DNA from: Acidobacteriaceae bacterium
GTDB taxonomy: Bacteria; Acidobacteriota; Terriglobia; Terriglobales; Acidobacteriaceae
NCBI GenBank assembly: GCA_003160215.1
Contig: PLQW01000259.1
Coordinates: forward strand, 1 to 48,136
DNA length: 48,136 bases
Reading direction: 5' to 3'
Both the position numbers and the translations under genes were made by a program. Below, piece by piece: positions 1 to 7,780 of this stretch (position 1 is its first letter; the number at the start of each line of letters is the position of its first letter). The notes below the pieces were generated by a model. That model saw only the letters and a list, made by a program, of their open reading frames with translations. It was not told where the DNA came from and did no database searches.

Positions 1-115
1 GTTAACCGGACAGCAGTGATCCTGGTTATGAGCTAGAATGTCGTGGAATTAGGATAGCTTTGATTTGCTAAAGAACGAGGGCCGCGCTTGCGGCCACTTT
101 CCATCGGTGAAAAGA

Positions 116-1525
116 ATGTCACTGTCCGGAAATATTGAGCGCGCCTCGTTACTCCTCGTCGTTTTCCTTTCGTCGTCCGGAATTGCAAATTGCCAATCCA
201 CATCCCATGATGCCGTCCCCGCAAGGGGCGAGCAGTTAGCATGTATCTCCGACCCAGCAAATGTGCATAAAGGCGATAGAGTCACAATCACGGTCAAGCC
301 GATGCGTCTGGATCGGATTTATACGTTCGGATCATCCGACGGCAGTGTGCTTATTAAAGATAATTCCGCAACGTTAAATACGGCGGAGATAACAACGACA
401 GAGCGGAGCATTACGGTCATTTGCAGTGCGATCGATAAAGCCAGTGGGGTGGTTGAATCGACCGCGAGCGTAACGGTTACCATGGAATCGAAACAAGCTG
501 CTTCTGCACAATCTATCGTCCCATCTGCCGAGGTTGCCAGCGCGACAATCGACTCGGCTGACTCGATGGCTAATACGCACTATCAGTTCAGCGCATTGGT
601 TGCCCCAAACCTGTCGTGGACTACAGGGACTCAAGTTCAAACGATTTCTGGGGGGACCTTACTATTGTCGGAAATCCGTTCAAAGTCCTATTGCGACCCC
701 AGTATGACCCAGTTTGGATTAGGAGCTTATGCATCCGACATAAGCACTACGAAGTCGACCGGAGCGACGACAAACATAGATAGTAACGACGTGAAAGCCA
801 ATGTGATGAAGGCCATTCCGTTTCTGGGAGGAGGCAGAAGTTATTTTGGCGCGAGCGCAGATTTCTTCGGTAATAATTCTCTAGGTGTTGGGCTTCAGCA
901 AACATACGGTGCTAATTACCAATTCTATCTACGGGGTTGCAAGGGAGGAACTGACAATAGCGTGACGGAGAGCAAATCCCGCCTTTTCGCTTCTCTTGGG
1001 GTTGGCGCCGGATATATGAACCAAAGGCTTTATCTCACTGCCGACAAGCTGAATGCCGCGGTTCTCCCCCTCACCGCGCAAATTTCATATCTTCAGGGGC
1101 AAGCTCCGGGTGTGCCTCCAAAATTCGTCTGGTACGCATTAGTTGGATACACTCCAGTATTGACGGAAACTCGTGCCTATCAGCTGAGTGCAATCGTAGG
1201 TCTGCAAATTCCGACCCCGTATCGCTGGGTAACGGTAAACCTGAGCGACAGCGACCTATATATGAATAATGCTCCGACTGGATTCAAGCGGAACTACCAG
1301 AACGGCAGCATCTCGCTCGCCTTCTCTATCCCAAAGGCGCCAGAGAAGATTCCGAATCCAGCAGTTCCCGAAAGCGCGTTAGGAGCCTGTTACGGCGGTG
1401 ACAAGTTGGCAAGGCTGTACTGCTATGACGAGGTCAACTCTGATCAGTGTGCGCCGCCAAACTTCTTTCGCGCGGCGCAACATTGCGCCTCGACTGGTGT
1501 CTCACCGCAAGTCGCTCCGCCATAG
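116..1525 (+). CDS. Secreted protein with Ig-like domain and predicted beta-rich C-terminal domain
   Basis: Function is not known. I chose the ATG at 116, which gives 469 aa, because it places a hydrophobic signal peptide (LLLVVFLSSSGIANC) at the N-terminus; a TTG at 65 would add 17 polar residues before it. After cleavage there is a domain of about 90 residues with the pattern of acidobacterial Ig-like/PKD modules (C-x-SDPANVHKGD ... SSDGSV ... ITVICSAIDKASGVVESTASVTV). The remaining ~280 residues are rich in alternating polar and aromatic stretches (YFGASADFFGNN, YQFYLRG, LFASLGVGAGYMNQ), compatible with an outer-membrane barrel or a beta-sandwich. The C-terminal 50 residues hold five cysteines, suggesting disulfides. 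It stands alone, and the next gene is on the opposite strand. The secreted nature is well supported; the barrel idea is inference. Confidence 0.7.
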   Translation: MSLSGNIERASLLLVVFLSSSGIANCQSTSHDAVPARGEQLACISDPANVHKGDRVTITVKPMRLDRIYTFGSSDGSVLIKDNSATLNTAEITTTERSITVICSAIDKASGVVESTASVTVTMESKQAASAQSIVPSAEVASATIDSADSMANTHYQFSALVAPNLSWTTGTQVQTISGGTLLLSEIRSKSYCDPSMTQFGLGAYASDISTTKSTGATTNIDSNDVKANVMKAIPFLGGGRSYFGASADFFGNNSLGVGLQQTYGANYQFYLRGCKGGTDNSVTESKSRLFASLGVGAGYMNQRLYLTADKLNAAVLPLTAQISYLQGQAPGVPPKFVWYALVGYTPVLTETRAYQLSAIVGLQIPTPYRWVTVNLSDSDLYMNNAPTGFKRNYQNGSISLAFSIPKAPEKIPNPAVPESALGACYGGDKLARLYCYDEVNSDQCAPPNFFRAAQHCASTGVSPQVAPP

Positions 1526-1767
1526 TCATATTAGAGCGCGGTGCGAAGCTGTTGGACAGAACGTCCGGCAAGTTCCCGCTCCAAATCCCTTAGTGCGCGT
1601 TTCAGGTACTGGGGCGGGGCTGACTCTCCCTGCTCGAATGTGCCTCTATGCGCCTGATGCTCGTGGGGAGCTTGTCGGCGAGATCGCATTAACCCCCATA
1701 TGGTAAATCCCAGTAGCCGGAGCAACCGACAAACCTCGCCCCTAGCTCCGTTTACGGCAACGACGGC

Positions 1768-2511
1768 TTAACATGGAGGCAAGAATTGACCAGCTTGACA
1801 AAGGCCGGTGGTGTGTTTCGGGGGCGGCTGGGTAGAAGTTTGCCCCTGACAGGTGTTCAGGGTATTTGGTACACACAGGCACTCTGACTCCTCAATCAGT
1901 GAATGGTCATAGCATGTATAAGTTCCTCCTTGGGTCAGATCCGGGGGAACGAGAGGGACTACGCAAGCGCCCTGCGGCTGCGCGAGAGATGGAGGCAAGC
2001 CTCCACAATAAGGAGTTGGGGGAGTGCAACTTGCGCCCTGTGTGTGGCCGCAATTCCAAGTACAGACGACCTGCCCCCCTTGAAAATTCGGATGGAGATC
2101 GTCCTGACACGTATTTCCCGCGCAAACCGGCAGGCCTTCGGCTCCACAGAGTACGCAACCGGAGCCCCAGGGAATAGAGGTCGGTTGGCTAGCGGTAGCG
2201 AGCGTAGGTTGGTCCACCGCCAGTACCACTGCCGACTGAGAGGTACTCGGAGTACAACCAACGTACTGGAGTGGCCATGTCAGGGTAAATGTCCCGCTCG
2301 AACACTCAACCTGTCCGATTGAGAGGGTCGCCTGAGGCGCAGGCAAACCCAACAGGCTTAATCCAGCACAATCTGCCGTATTGCTAAAGCCATTTCCACT
2401 GATGCTCAAGCTGCTCGGGTTGGAGGCTACCGTGATGGCCGGTTTTAGAGTTGAAGGACAACCAATAAACAACGCGCTGCTTAACGCGAGGATTAAACTT
2501 GCAGTTTTCAC
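1768..2511 (-). CDS. Cysteine-rich lipoprotein of unknown function
   Basis: A 247-aa product starting at GTG 2511 with a lipoprotein signal peptide: hydrophobic stretch, then lipobox LFIGC with the acylated Cys at residue 18. The first half after the lipobox reads like an Ig-like fold (SNPSSLSISGNGFSNTADC ... GTFTLTWPLQYVGC), as in many acidobacterial surface proteins. The second half is packed with cysteines (CVLCGAEGLPVCAGNTC, CTWNCGHTQGASC, CLC) and Pro/Gly, suggesting a disulfide-stabilised extracytoplasmic domain. The start overlaps the stop of the upstream gene by 4 bp (GTGA), so the two are probably translationally coupled and co-expressed. No family is recognised for the Cys-rich part. 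Confidence 0.65.
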   Translation of the reverse strand: MKTASLILALSSALFIGCPSTLKPAITVASNPSSLSISGNGFSNTADCAGLSLLGLPAPQATLSIGQVECSSGTFTLTWPLQYVGCTPSTSQSAVVLAVDQPTLATASQPTSIPWGSGCVLCGAEGLPVCAGNTCQDDLHPNFQGGQVVCTWNCGHTQGASCTPPTPYCGGLPPSLAQPQGACVVPLVPPDLTQGGTYTCYDHSLIEESECLCVPNTLNTCQGQTSTQPPPKHTTGLCQAGQFLPPC

Positions 2512-2963
2512 AACCCCTCCCCTACGTGCCAGAACTCTCCGCTGGGGTCGTAGCCGGGCAGGTTCAGTTTGGCCAGAGTGAGGATCGAACCAACGCCGAA
2601 CGCCAGCAGTATCCCGCCGACCACGGCAAAAAACAATGGCATCTTTACTGGGATTTCCGTTTTAGCTCCCAACAGCCCCACACTATATCCCCCTTTAGGG
2701 ACTCCAGCGCATAAATATTTTCTTTGGCCGGGCCCAGGGCTCGGGACAGGGGTCCCGACTGTGCCAATGCGAGTCCCGAAACTGCTGACCACGACCTTCC
2801 CATCCGGTTTTGTCAGACACCCCTCCCTCCCCTCTTGGCTCTGGATCGATTTCCCGGCTCCCACAGCCTCTGCTATCCCGCCGGGAGCGACAGCCCAGCG
2901 ATCCGCCGGAGCATACTGCCAAACAACCGTTTCGTCAGATGGCTCTCCGCCAACAGCAGCCAA
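2508..2963 (-). CDS. Unknown protein with one C-terminal TM helix, 5' end disrupted by an IS remnant
   Basis: A 151-aa reading frame if started at TTG 2963. The convincing part is the second half: a Gly/Pro-rich stretch followed by one strong TM helix (PLFFAVVGGILLAFGVGSILTL) and a short tail ending HVGEGL, coupled by a 4-bp GTGA overlap to the lipoprotein gene. The first ~30 codons overlap, in another frame, the 3' end of a transposase remnant. The frame stays open further upstream without ATG/GTG/TTG. The native N-terminus has therefore probably been lost or replaced, or translation starts inside, for example at the GTG around codon 58. No signal peptide is visible. An antisense frame of 209 aa covers the same DNA, but its product looks like a shadow (Pro/Ser-rich, no domain). 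Confidence 0.45.
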   Translation of the reverse strand: MAAVGGEPSDETVVWQYAPADRWAVAPGGIAEAVGAGKSIQSQEGREGCLTKPDGKVVVSSFGTRIGTVGTPVPSPGPGQRKYLCAGVPKGGYSVGLLGAKTEIPVKMPLFFAVVGGILLAFGVGSILTLAKLNLPGYDPSGEFWHVGEGL

Positions 2964-3103
2964 TAATAGCGGGCATGTTTCACCAGCCGTCCGCCCGTCT
3001 TCACCAGTCGTTGCTGTAAGCTGGTCAGCGACCAGTTCTCGATGCGCTTTGGTAACGCGGGTGCCCCACCCTTGTCCGCTTCAGTTGCGGACTGGGTGGG
3101 GGC
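2873..3103 (-). pseudogene. C-terminal remnant of an IS1380-type (DDE group 1) transposase
   Basis: Reading the minus strand from about 3103 to the TAG at 2873-2875 gives a peptide whose last ~57 residues contain RIENWSLTSLQQRLVKTGG, RLVKHARYYWLLLAESHLT and KRLFGSMLRRIAGL. This matches what I know of the C-terminal helices of IS1380-family transposases (the TGGRLVKHARY region). The catalytic DDE core is absent and the frame is closed by a stop at 3104-3106, so only the tail survives. It lies between hicA and the truncated TM-protein gene and marks an old insertion. Family assignment rests on memory of the motif, not on a search. Confidence 0.6.
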
Positions 3104-3131
3104 TCATATTCTTGAGGACTCGGTTCGTGTT

Positions 3132-3317
3132 TCAGGGTTGTGGGATTTCCAATTGCTTGCAGATGGCGCGGACTGTTCCTTCTTTGATTTCGCGATGACG
3201 TGGAACACCGGCTATCTTGCCGGTTTCAGGATTGATCCAAACGGAATGCGAGCCGCCCGCGCGGTAAAGGACGCAAGAATGCCGCCGCAGGTGCCGTTCG
3301 CGGTCGGCTAGCTTCAT
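3132..3317 (-). CDS. hicA: HicA-type mRNA interferase toxin
   Basis: A 61-aa protein with the double-stranded-RNA-binding-like HicA/YcfA fold. The conserved active-site His lies in GGSH (residues ~22-25), followed by the typical VPRHREIKEGTVRAICKQL ending. HicA toxins cleave mRNA and are blocked by HicB. I start it at ATG 3317, where MKLADRERHLRR aligns with family N-termini; a longer frame to 3389 has no family-like extension. It begins 2 nt after the hicB stop codon, so the pair is one transcription and translation unit. The N-terminal strand is slightly divergent (HSCVLYRA). An IS remnant follows directly downstream. Confidence 0.85.
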   Translation of the reverse strand: MKLADRERHLRRHSCVLYRAGGSHSVWINPETGKIAGVPRHREIKEGTVRAICKQLEIPQP

Positions 3318-3319
3318 GC

Positions 3320-3532
3320 CTAGGCCACTTCGAACACTTCCCGAACAGCCGCAGGCGAGAGATTCTTCTCGGCGAGTTCGCGCTGGCACTCGAGCACGAG
3401 TTGGAGCACTTCCCGGAGGTTTGCCTTCGCCTCGTCGAGGGTCTCACCCTGTGAAATCGCCGCAGGAATCTCTTCCACGAAGCAGGTGTATCCACCTTCT
3501 TTAGCGGGTTCGAACACAGCAGTAAGCTTCAC
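3320..3532 (-). CDS. hicB: HicB-type antitoxin (partial-RNase-H-fold domain only)
   Basis: A 70-aa protein starting at GTG 3532. The pattern is classic for HicB: MKLTAVFEPAKEGGYTCFVEE, then IPAAISQGETLDEAKANL and a terminal helix (LREVLQLVLECQREL). It lacks the C-terminal DNA-binding helix-turn-helix or ribbon-helix-helix found in longer HicB proteins, so autoregulation would need another mechanism. It precedes hicA, the antitoxin-first order common for short HicB proteins, and the two genes are separated by 2 nt. It neutralises HicA by direct binding (family knowledge). Confidence 0.85.
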   Translation of the reverse strand: MKLTAVFEPAKEGGYTCFVEEIPAAISQGETLDEAKANLREVLQLVLECQRELAEKNLSPAAVREVFEVA

Positions 3533-3794
3533 GCGCTCAGAGTATCACAGCCGATTTTGCAGACCCGCTAGGCGTCCCAATTTCGGGAATTGTGGTTACC
3601 TTCGTTCTTCGAATTGCGTTTTCTTCTCGCGCCAGTTTCTTTCTGAAAGATAAACTGAGAAGGCCGGAGTCAGACTCCGGCGTCGCGAAGCCCAGTTTGC
3701 GGCGGCTGCGGCAATGCTCTTTGAAAACATGTCTGAGGCCGAATCGATCCTGATCCTGCGATAACCCCTTTATCGGGAATGTCTTGCGCACAAG

Positions 3795-3985
3795 CCTAAT
3801 GGAATGAATATCTTGGCCGGAATCTCCGCAACTTATTCATTAGCAAGGACTTCGATTGCGATATAACCCCAATGCAATGAATATTTTGGCGGGAATCGTG
3901 CAAGGTATTGAATGGTAACGACTTAGCTTCAGAAACAACCCTAATGTTTTGAATATCTTAGGGGCAAAATATTCAAAACAAAGAT
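3795..3985. repeat. Three ~72-bp imperfect tandem repeats in a 520-bp intergenic region
   Basis: The 3533-4054 interval has no convincing gene. It contains three related blocks whose cores begin at 3798 (AATGGAATGAATATCTTGGC), 3871 (AATGCAATGAATATTTTGGC) and 3943 (AATGTTTTGAATATCTTAGG), spaced 73 and 72 bp. Each of the first two continues with GGAATC and a CGCAA/GTGCAA element. The third copy is altered so that it forms a perfect inverted repeat with downstream DNA. The stretch is visibly more AT-rich than its neighbours. It sits upstream of the ZIP transporter gene and may be regulatory. Confidence 0.65.
3946..3979. promoter_or_regulatory. Perfect 11-bp inverted repeat upstream of the ZIP gene
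   Basis: GTTTTGAATAT at 3946-3956 and its exact complement ATATTCAAAAC at 3969-3979 are separated by 12 nt. AT-rich arms and a 23-bp centre spacing (about two helical turns) suit a dimeric regulator. A hairpin is also possible, but there is no T-run immediately after it, so a terminator is less likely. The transporter start lies 75 bp further on. Confidence 0.45.
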
Positions 3986-4054
3986 TTTACAATTTGGGGA
4001 AGGGGGATCCAGCGAAACCGGTCTGCTCCTGCTCTGTTATTCTGCTCGCTGCGA

Positions 4055-4786
4055 ATGAATCCCATCCTCACCAGCATCCTGCTTGGCTTGACCGCTGCCG
4101 CCGCGAACGTATTTGGCGGCGCGGTCATCGTCCAGAAGAACTGGGACCGCAGTTATCTGCGCTATTTTGTAGCGCTGGGCGCGGGTTTCATGTTGGCCAC
4201 TGCGCTGGTCGAGATGGTCCCCGAGAGCCTGGCGCTTGCGGGGCGCAACGGAGCGTTGCTGCTGCTGGCCGGTTATCTGCTGGTGCACTTTTTCGAGCAC
4301 ACCATCACACCGCACTTTCACTACGGAGAGGAAACCCACTCTGACGAGTATCTCCACTCGCACCGGCGTGTGTCCGTGCTCTTTGGACTGATGATCCACG
4401 CCTTTTTCGACGGCATTGCCATCACTGCCGGCTTTCTAATTTCGTCCTGGCTGGGCTGGATTATCTTTCTGGCGATTTTCCTCCACAAAATACCAGAAGG
4501 CTTCACCGTGACCTCGGTGATGCTGGCCAGTGGATTGAGCAAGACGAGGTCGTGGTTCGCTTCTGTGATGCTGGCCCTGGCGACCATTGCAGGCGTGCTC
4601 ACCATGGCCATCGGCCAACATGCCGTCAGCTACGGATTGCCCGTGGCCGCCGGAGTAACCATCTACGTTGCGGCGTCCGATCTCATCCCCGAGGTGAACC
4701 GTGAACCCGGAGTGAAGATGGCGCTGGTGGTGTTCATCGGAGTGGCCGCCCTGTTCGTGCTCGATCGCCTGGTGCATTTGCATTAG
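4055..4786 (+). CDS. ZIP-family divalent metal transporter
   Basis: A 243-aa integral membrane protein of the ZIP family, which moves Zn2+ or other divalent metals into the cytoplasm. About eight TM helices are visible. The metal-binding signatures of TM4 and TM5 are present: HAFFDG at residues 115-120 and HKIPEG at 144-149. A His-rich loop between TM3 and TM4 (residues 81-103, with six His and several acidic residues) is typical of metal-sensing loops. Length is normal for bacterial ZIP proteins. It is a single gene with a long repeat-bearing upstream region, and it converges with the glycosyltransferase gene, 2 bp away. Substrate (Zn, Fe or Mn) cannot be decided. Confidence 0.9.
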   Translation: MNPILTSILLGLTAAAANVFGGAVIVQKNWDRSYLRYFVALGAGFMLATALVEMVPESLALAGRNGALLLLAGYLLVHFFEHTITPHFHYGEETHSDEYLHSHRRVSVLFGLMIHAFFDGIAITAGFLISSWLGWIIFLAIFLHKIPEGFTVTSVMLASGLSKTRSWFASVMLALATIAGVLTMAIGQHAVSYGLPVAAGVTIYVAASDLIPEVNREPGVKMALVVFIGVAALFVLDRLVHLH

Positions 4787-4788
4787 GG

Positions 4789-5526
4789 TCATTGCGCGGA
4801 ACTGCGCTTGGGTTGGAAGGCATAAAAGTACCACTTCAAATACTGCGGCAACCATGCCCAGATCTTGAACCGCGACTCACCCTGGGTTCGGCCGCGCCAG
4901 GTTGTCGGTAGCTCCACAATGCGATAGCCGGCGAGGAAAGCCTTCACGGTAATTTCGAGGCTGAGTTCAAAGCCCGCCTTGCTCTCGATCGTCATGTTCT
5001 TCAGGATTTTGCTGTCGTACAGCTTGAACGCATTGGTAGCGTCGTGCGTGGGAATTCCTCGAAACCAGTGCAGAGTGAGGCCCGCAATTCGCGACATTGC
5101 ACCCTTCAGCGGAGGCGCATCCAGCAGCTGGCCGCCCGGCATGTAGCGGCTGCCAACGACTACCTGGTATCCCTGGCGGTAGTACTCAACCATTCGGTCC
5201 ACTTGTGCGAGGTCATCGGAAAGGTCTGCCATGACCACCAGCACCGGACCGCTTTCCACGTGGTTGAAGCCCGTGCGGATGGCGCCTATTACACCTCTTC
5301 CCACACTGTTCTTGACCGGGACCAGACGAGTTTCTCCCGCGGAGATGATCTGCTGCAGGACGGGAACGGTGTTGTCTTCGTCGAAGTCATAGACCACGAA
5401 GGCCGTAAACCGCGACCGAATTTGCGAGGTAACCGCACTCCATAATGCGGGAAAGTTGGCTCCTTCGTTGTAAACAGGAATGACCAAGGTCAGATCGGTC
5501 GAGATCAGTTCGGGTCTGACATCCAC
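4789..5526 (-). CDS. Family 2 glycosyltransferase (dolichyl-phosphate-mannose synthase-like)
   Basis: A 245-aa GT-A enzyme. LVIPVYNEG (15-22) is the nucleotide-binding start of the fold, ADLSDD (100-105) is the DxD-like metal/sugar-phosphate motif, and VGSRYMPGG (124-132) and the WRGRTQGESRFK region near the C-terminus are typical of polyprenyl-phosphate glycosyltransferases. No C-terminal TM pair is present. It starts at GTG, overlapping the epimerase stop by one base (TAGTG), so it is the last gene of the dehydrogenase-epimerase-glycosyltransferase operon. It probably transfers a sugar, possibly the one made by the upstream enzymes, to a lipid carrier. Confidence 0.88.
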   Translation of the reverse strand: MDVRPELISTDLTLVIPVYNEGANFPALWSAVTSQIRSRFTAFVVYDFDEDNTVPVLQQIISAGETRLVPVKNSVGRGVIGAIRTGFNHVESGPVLVVMADLSDDLAQVDRMVEYYRQGYQVVVGSRYMPGGQLLDAPPLKGAMSRIAGLTLHWFRGIPTHDATNAFKLYDSKILKNMTIESKAGFELSLEITVKAFLAGYRIVELPTTWRGRTQGESRFKIWAWLPQYLKWYFYAFQPKRSSAQ

Positions 5527-6548
5527 TAGATCTGACCTACTTCGATCTGTCCAGCCACCCAGGGAATGACTTCGTCCAAGATCTCGCTCAAGCTTGTCGT
5601 GGCTTCAAAGCCGAGCAGTTGTCTGGCCTTGCGCGTATCGGGTGAGCGTTCCTGCACGTCATATTCGAATGGCGGATCGGAAACATAGCGGAACGGTTTG
5701 CTGTCGCCATGGACCTTGCGCCAGATGATCTCGGCCAACTCCAGAACGGTGGTGCGAGCTCGAGTAGAAAGATTGAAGTCATGGTTGACGGCAGCAGGAT
5801 GTTCCAGACAGATTCTTATTCCCTTAGCCAGATCGCCACCGTACGTGTAGTGCCTGACTTGATTTCCAGAACCGAGAATGTGGAGGGGATCCTGGCCCTT
5901 GAGTACCTTCTGCGCCAGATCGGGTACCACATGCGACATTGCGAGCTTCACATTGCCGCTATAAATGTCGCGGTCATGCAACGCCCGCTTTTCTCCTATG
6001 CCTACGCAATTAAACGGACGCACGATGGTATAAGGCAGCCTGTACTGCTCCCACGCACCCTGAACAAAATACTCGGTTGCCAGCTTCTGAAATCCGTAGG
6101 TCGAACGCGGCGGGGGGCAGCGGTGCTCCGCGCCCTCGGGGGTGGGATACTCCGAAGTACTCTCGAACACCATGCTGGACGACATCACGGTTATCTTCTG
6201 CAGCTTCTTGTGTTGATGAGCATAGATCGCGGCATCGAAAGAGGCAGCAGTGATACGTTCATTCTCCGCCAGCAGGTCGTAGGCGAACTCGTGAAAGTAG
6301 CTGATGCCGCCGATCATCGCGGCCGAGGCCACAAAGTGATCGCAGTCGGATAGCAGCTCCTTTAGCAAGGACACATCCTTACAATTTGCCTCGACGAATC
6401 GATAGTGTGGGTGTTTGTCGTACGACTTCTCCACCCGGCCGTACTTGCTGAAGTTATCAACTCCAACCACTTCATAACCGGCTTGAAGCAATTCCTCGAC
6501 CAGGTAACCGCAAATAAATCCGGCAGAGCCGGTGACAAGTGCTTTCAT
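5526..6548 (-). CDS. NAD-dependent nucleotide-sugar epimerase/dehydratase (extended SDR)
   Basis: 340 aa from ATG 6548, chosen over an upstream start because MKALVTGSAGFI is the canonical Rossmann N-terminus and the ATG overlaps the dehydrogenase stop by 4 bp (ATGA). The extended-SDR features are the dinucleotide loop GSAGFIC (7-13), Asp31 ending strand 2 (NAD preference), serines SSS 123-125 and the catalytic Tyr-Lys pair in YGFQK (151-155). The loop is unusual: the third glycine of GxxGxxG is Cys13, with a Gly next to it. It presumably epimerises or dehydrates a UDP/GDP-sugar for surface polysaccharide. Exact product is unknown. Confidence 0.9.
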   Translation of the reverse strand: MKALVTGSAGFICGYLVEELLQAGYEVVGVDNFSKYGRVEKSYDKHPHYRFVEANCKDVSLLKELLSDCDHFVASAAMIGGISYFHEFAYDLLAENERITAASFDAAIYAHQHKKLQKITVMSSSMVFESTSEYPTPEGAEHRCPPPRSTYGFQKLATEYFVQGAWEQYRLPYTIVRPFNCVGIGEKRALHDRDIYSGNVKLAMSHVVPDLAQKVLKGQDPLHILGSGNQVRHYTYGGDLAKGIRICLEHPAAVNHDFNLSTRARTTVLELAEIIWRKVHGDSKPFRYVSDPPFEYDVQERSPDTRKARQLLGFEATTSLSEILDEVIPWVAGQIEVGQI

Positions 6549-7780
6549 GACCGGGCCCCTCCTGCCGCAACCGGTATTGGAGGCTGAGGAGACTCTCCGT
6601 GACGCTCCGGCCAAAAGTCCCAGATATCAACCACAACCTTGTCGGCTGGAATCTGAAGATCCCGGTAGGCCGCATGTGGCGCTCCGAGCACAAATATTTG
6701 AGCACGACTGAGGGCTTCACTGAGCGGAACGAGTCGCGGATCGGGCACGTACGGATCGGTGCAAAGGACCTCTTTGGCCTCGACTTCCAGCAGCTTCTTC
6801 AGCTTGTAAGACAGGCTGTCGCGATTGTCGTCAGACTCTCCCTTGAAAGCCATTCCCAGGATCGCGACGGTTTTATCGGCGAGATCGAGCGGACGCATCT
6901 GCGTCACAACGAAGTCGGGAAGCCCCTCGTTCACCAGCATGGCGGCGTGTCCGAGGAAGAAATGATTGCCGGAGAATGCCGAAAGCTGCAGGGTGTCCTT
7001 GAGCAGACAAGGGCCGGCCGCAAAACCGGCGCGCGCGAAACTCCGCATCCGGGGATATTCGCGAGTGACCGCGTCATGGATGCGGTAGAAGTCGAGGCCG
7101 TAGGTTTCGGCCAGCATGTAGAACTGGTTCGAGATCGCGAAGTTCAAGTATCGCCAGCTGTTGGTGAACAGCTTGGCCAGCTCCGCTTCCAGCGGCGACA
7201 ACTCGATAACCGTGGACGCGATGGTAAGGAATAATTCTCTCGCCCTCCGTAGCGCGGCCGGTTCAAAAGCGGACACGATCTGCGGCAGCTTAATCAGCTC
7301 CTCCATGGCATTGCCCTCGGCAATGCGCTCAGGACAGAACGCCAAATCAATATCGCGGCCCAGCGACTTTATTCTCTGGTAAACCAGCTTGGTCACACCC
7401 GGGCTGACGGTGCTCCGCAGAATCAGCAAAGTTCCGTCATTGATGTACTGGAGCATGCCGTCGACACTCTGGTACAGCTCGTTAACGGTGGGATTAAGGT
7501 GCCGGTCAACCGGCGTGCCGACAACGGTTATGACGATGTCCGCCATTCGCAGGCACTGCACGTCCGTGGTGGCCGTAAGAGTTTTACCTAAGACTTGTCT
7601 CAGAACGGGTTCAGCTCCAGCTTCGCGAAAAGGCATCTGGCCGGAGTTGATTTTTTCGACCTTAGCGGCGTCGATATCGAGGAGGGAAACCGACAATCCG
7701 CGGCTGGCCAGTACGATTCCTAGCGGTAAGCCGACGTGTCCGCAGCCGCCCACAATGACGACGTTATGTTGATTTGACAA
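6545..7780 (-). CDS. Nucleotide-sugar dehydrogenase (UDP-glucose/UDP-ManNAc dehydrogenase family)
   Basis: A 411-aa NAD-dependent four-electron dehydrogenase oxidising the C6 hydroxyl of a nucleotide sugar to a uronate. The N-terminal Rossmann motif is GGCGHVG (11-17). CPERIAEG (149-156) resembles the WecC (UDP-N-acetylmannosamine dehydrogenase) branch. AKLFTNSWRY (202-211) carries the conserved Lys/Asn, and the catalytic Cys258 sits in GPCLLKD. A C-terminal NDP-sugar-binding domain follows (AILGMAFKGESDDNRDS). It is the first gene of a leftward three-gene operon and is divergent from the exosortase operon, with 556 bp between. Together these genes suggest synthesis of an acidic sugar for exopolysaccharide. 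Confidence 0.92.
   Translation of the reverse strand: MSNQHNVVIVGGCGHVGLPLGIVLASRGLSVSLLDIDAAKVEKINSGQMPFREAGAEPVLRQVLGKTLTATTDVQCLRMADIVITVVGTPVDRHLNPTVNELYQSVDGMLQYINDGTLLILRSTVSPGVTKLVYQRIKSLGRDIDLAFCPERIAEGNAMEELIKLPQIVSAFEPAALRRARELFLTIASTVIELSPLEAELAKLFTNSWRYLNFAISNQFYMLAETYGLDFYRIHDAVTREYPRMRSFARAGFAAGPCLLKDTLQLSAFSGNHFFLGHAAMLVNEGLPDFVVTQMRPLDLADKTVAILGMAFKGESDDNRDSLSYKLKKLLEVEAKEVLCTDPYVPDPRLVPLSEALSRAQIFVLGAPHAAYRDLQIPADKVVVDIWDFWPERHGESPQPPIPVAAGGARS

Noticed and set aside
1531..1725. 64-aa minus-strand frame with a helical tail (YLKRALRDLERELAG)
   Set aside because: It has a charged helix, but the TTG start lacks a ribosome site, no family is recognised, and it may be a remnant. 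Not strong enough to annotate.
2569..3198. 209-aa plus-strand frame
   Set aside because: Antisense to the transposase remnant and TM-protein gene; composition is Pro/Ser-rich and domain-free.
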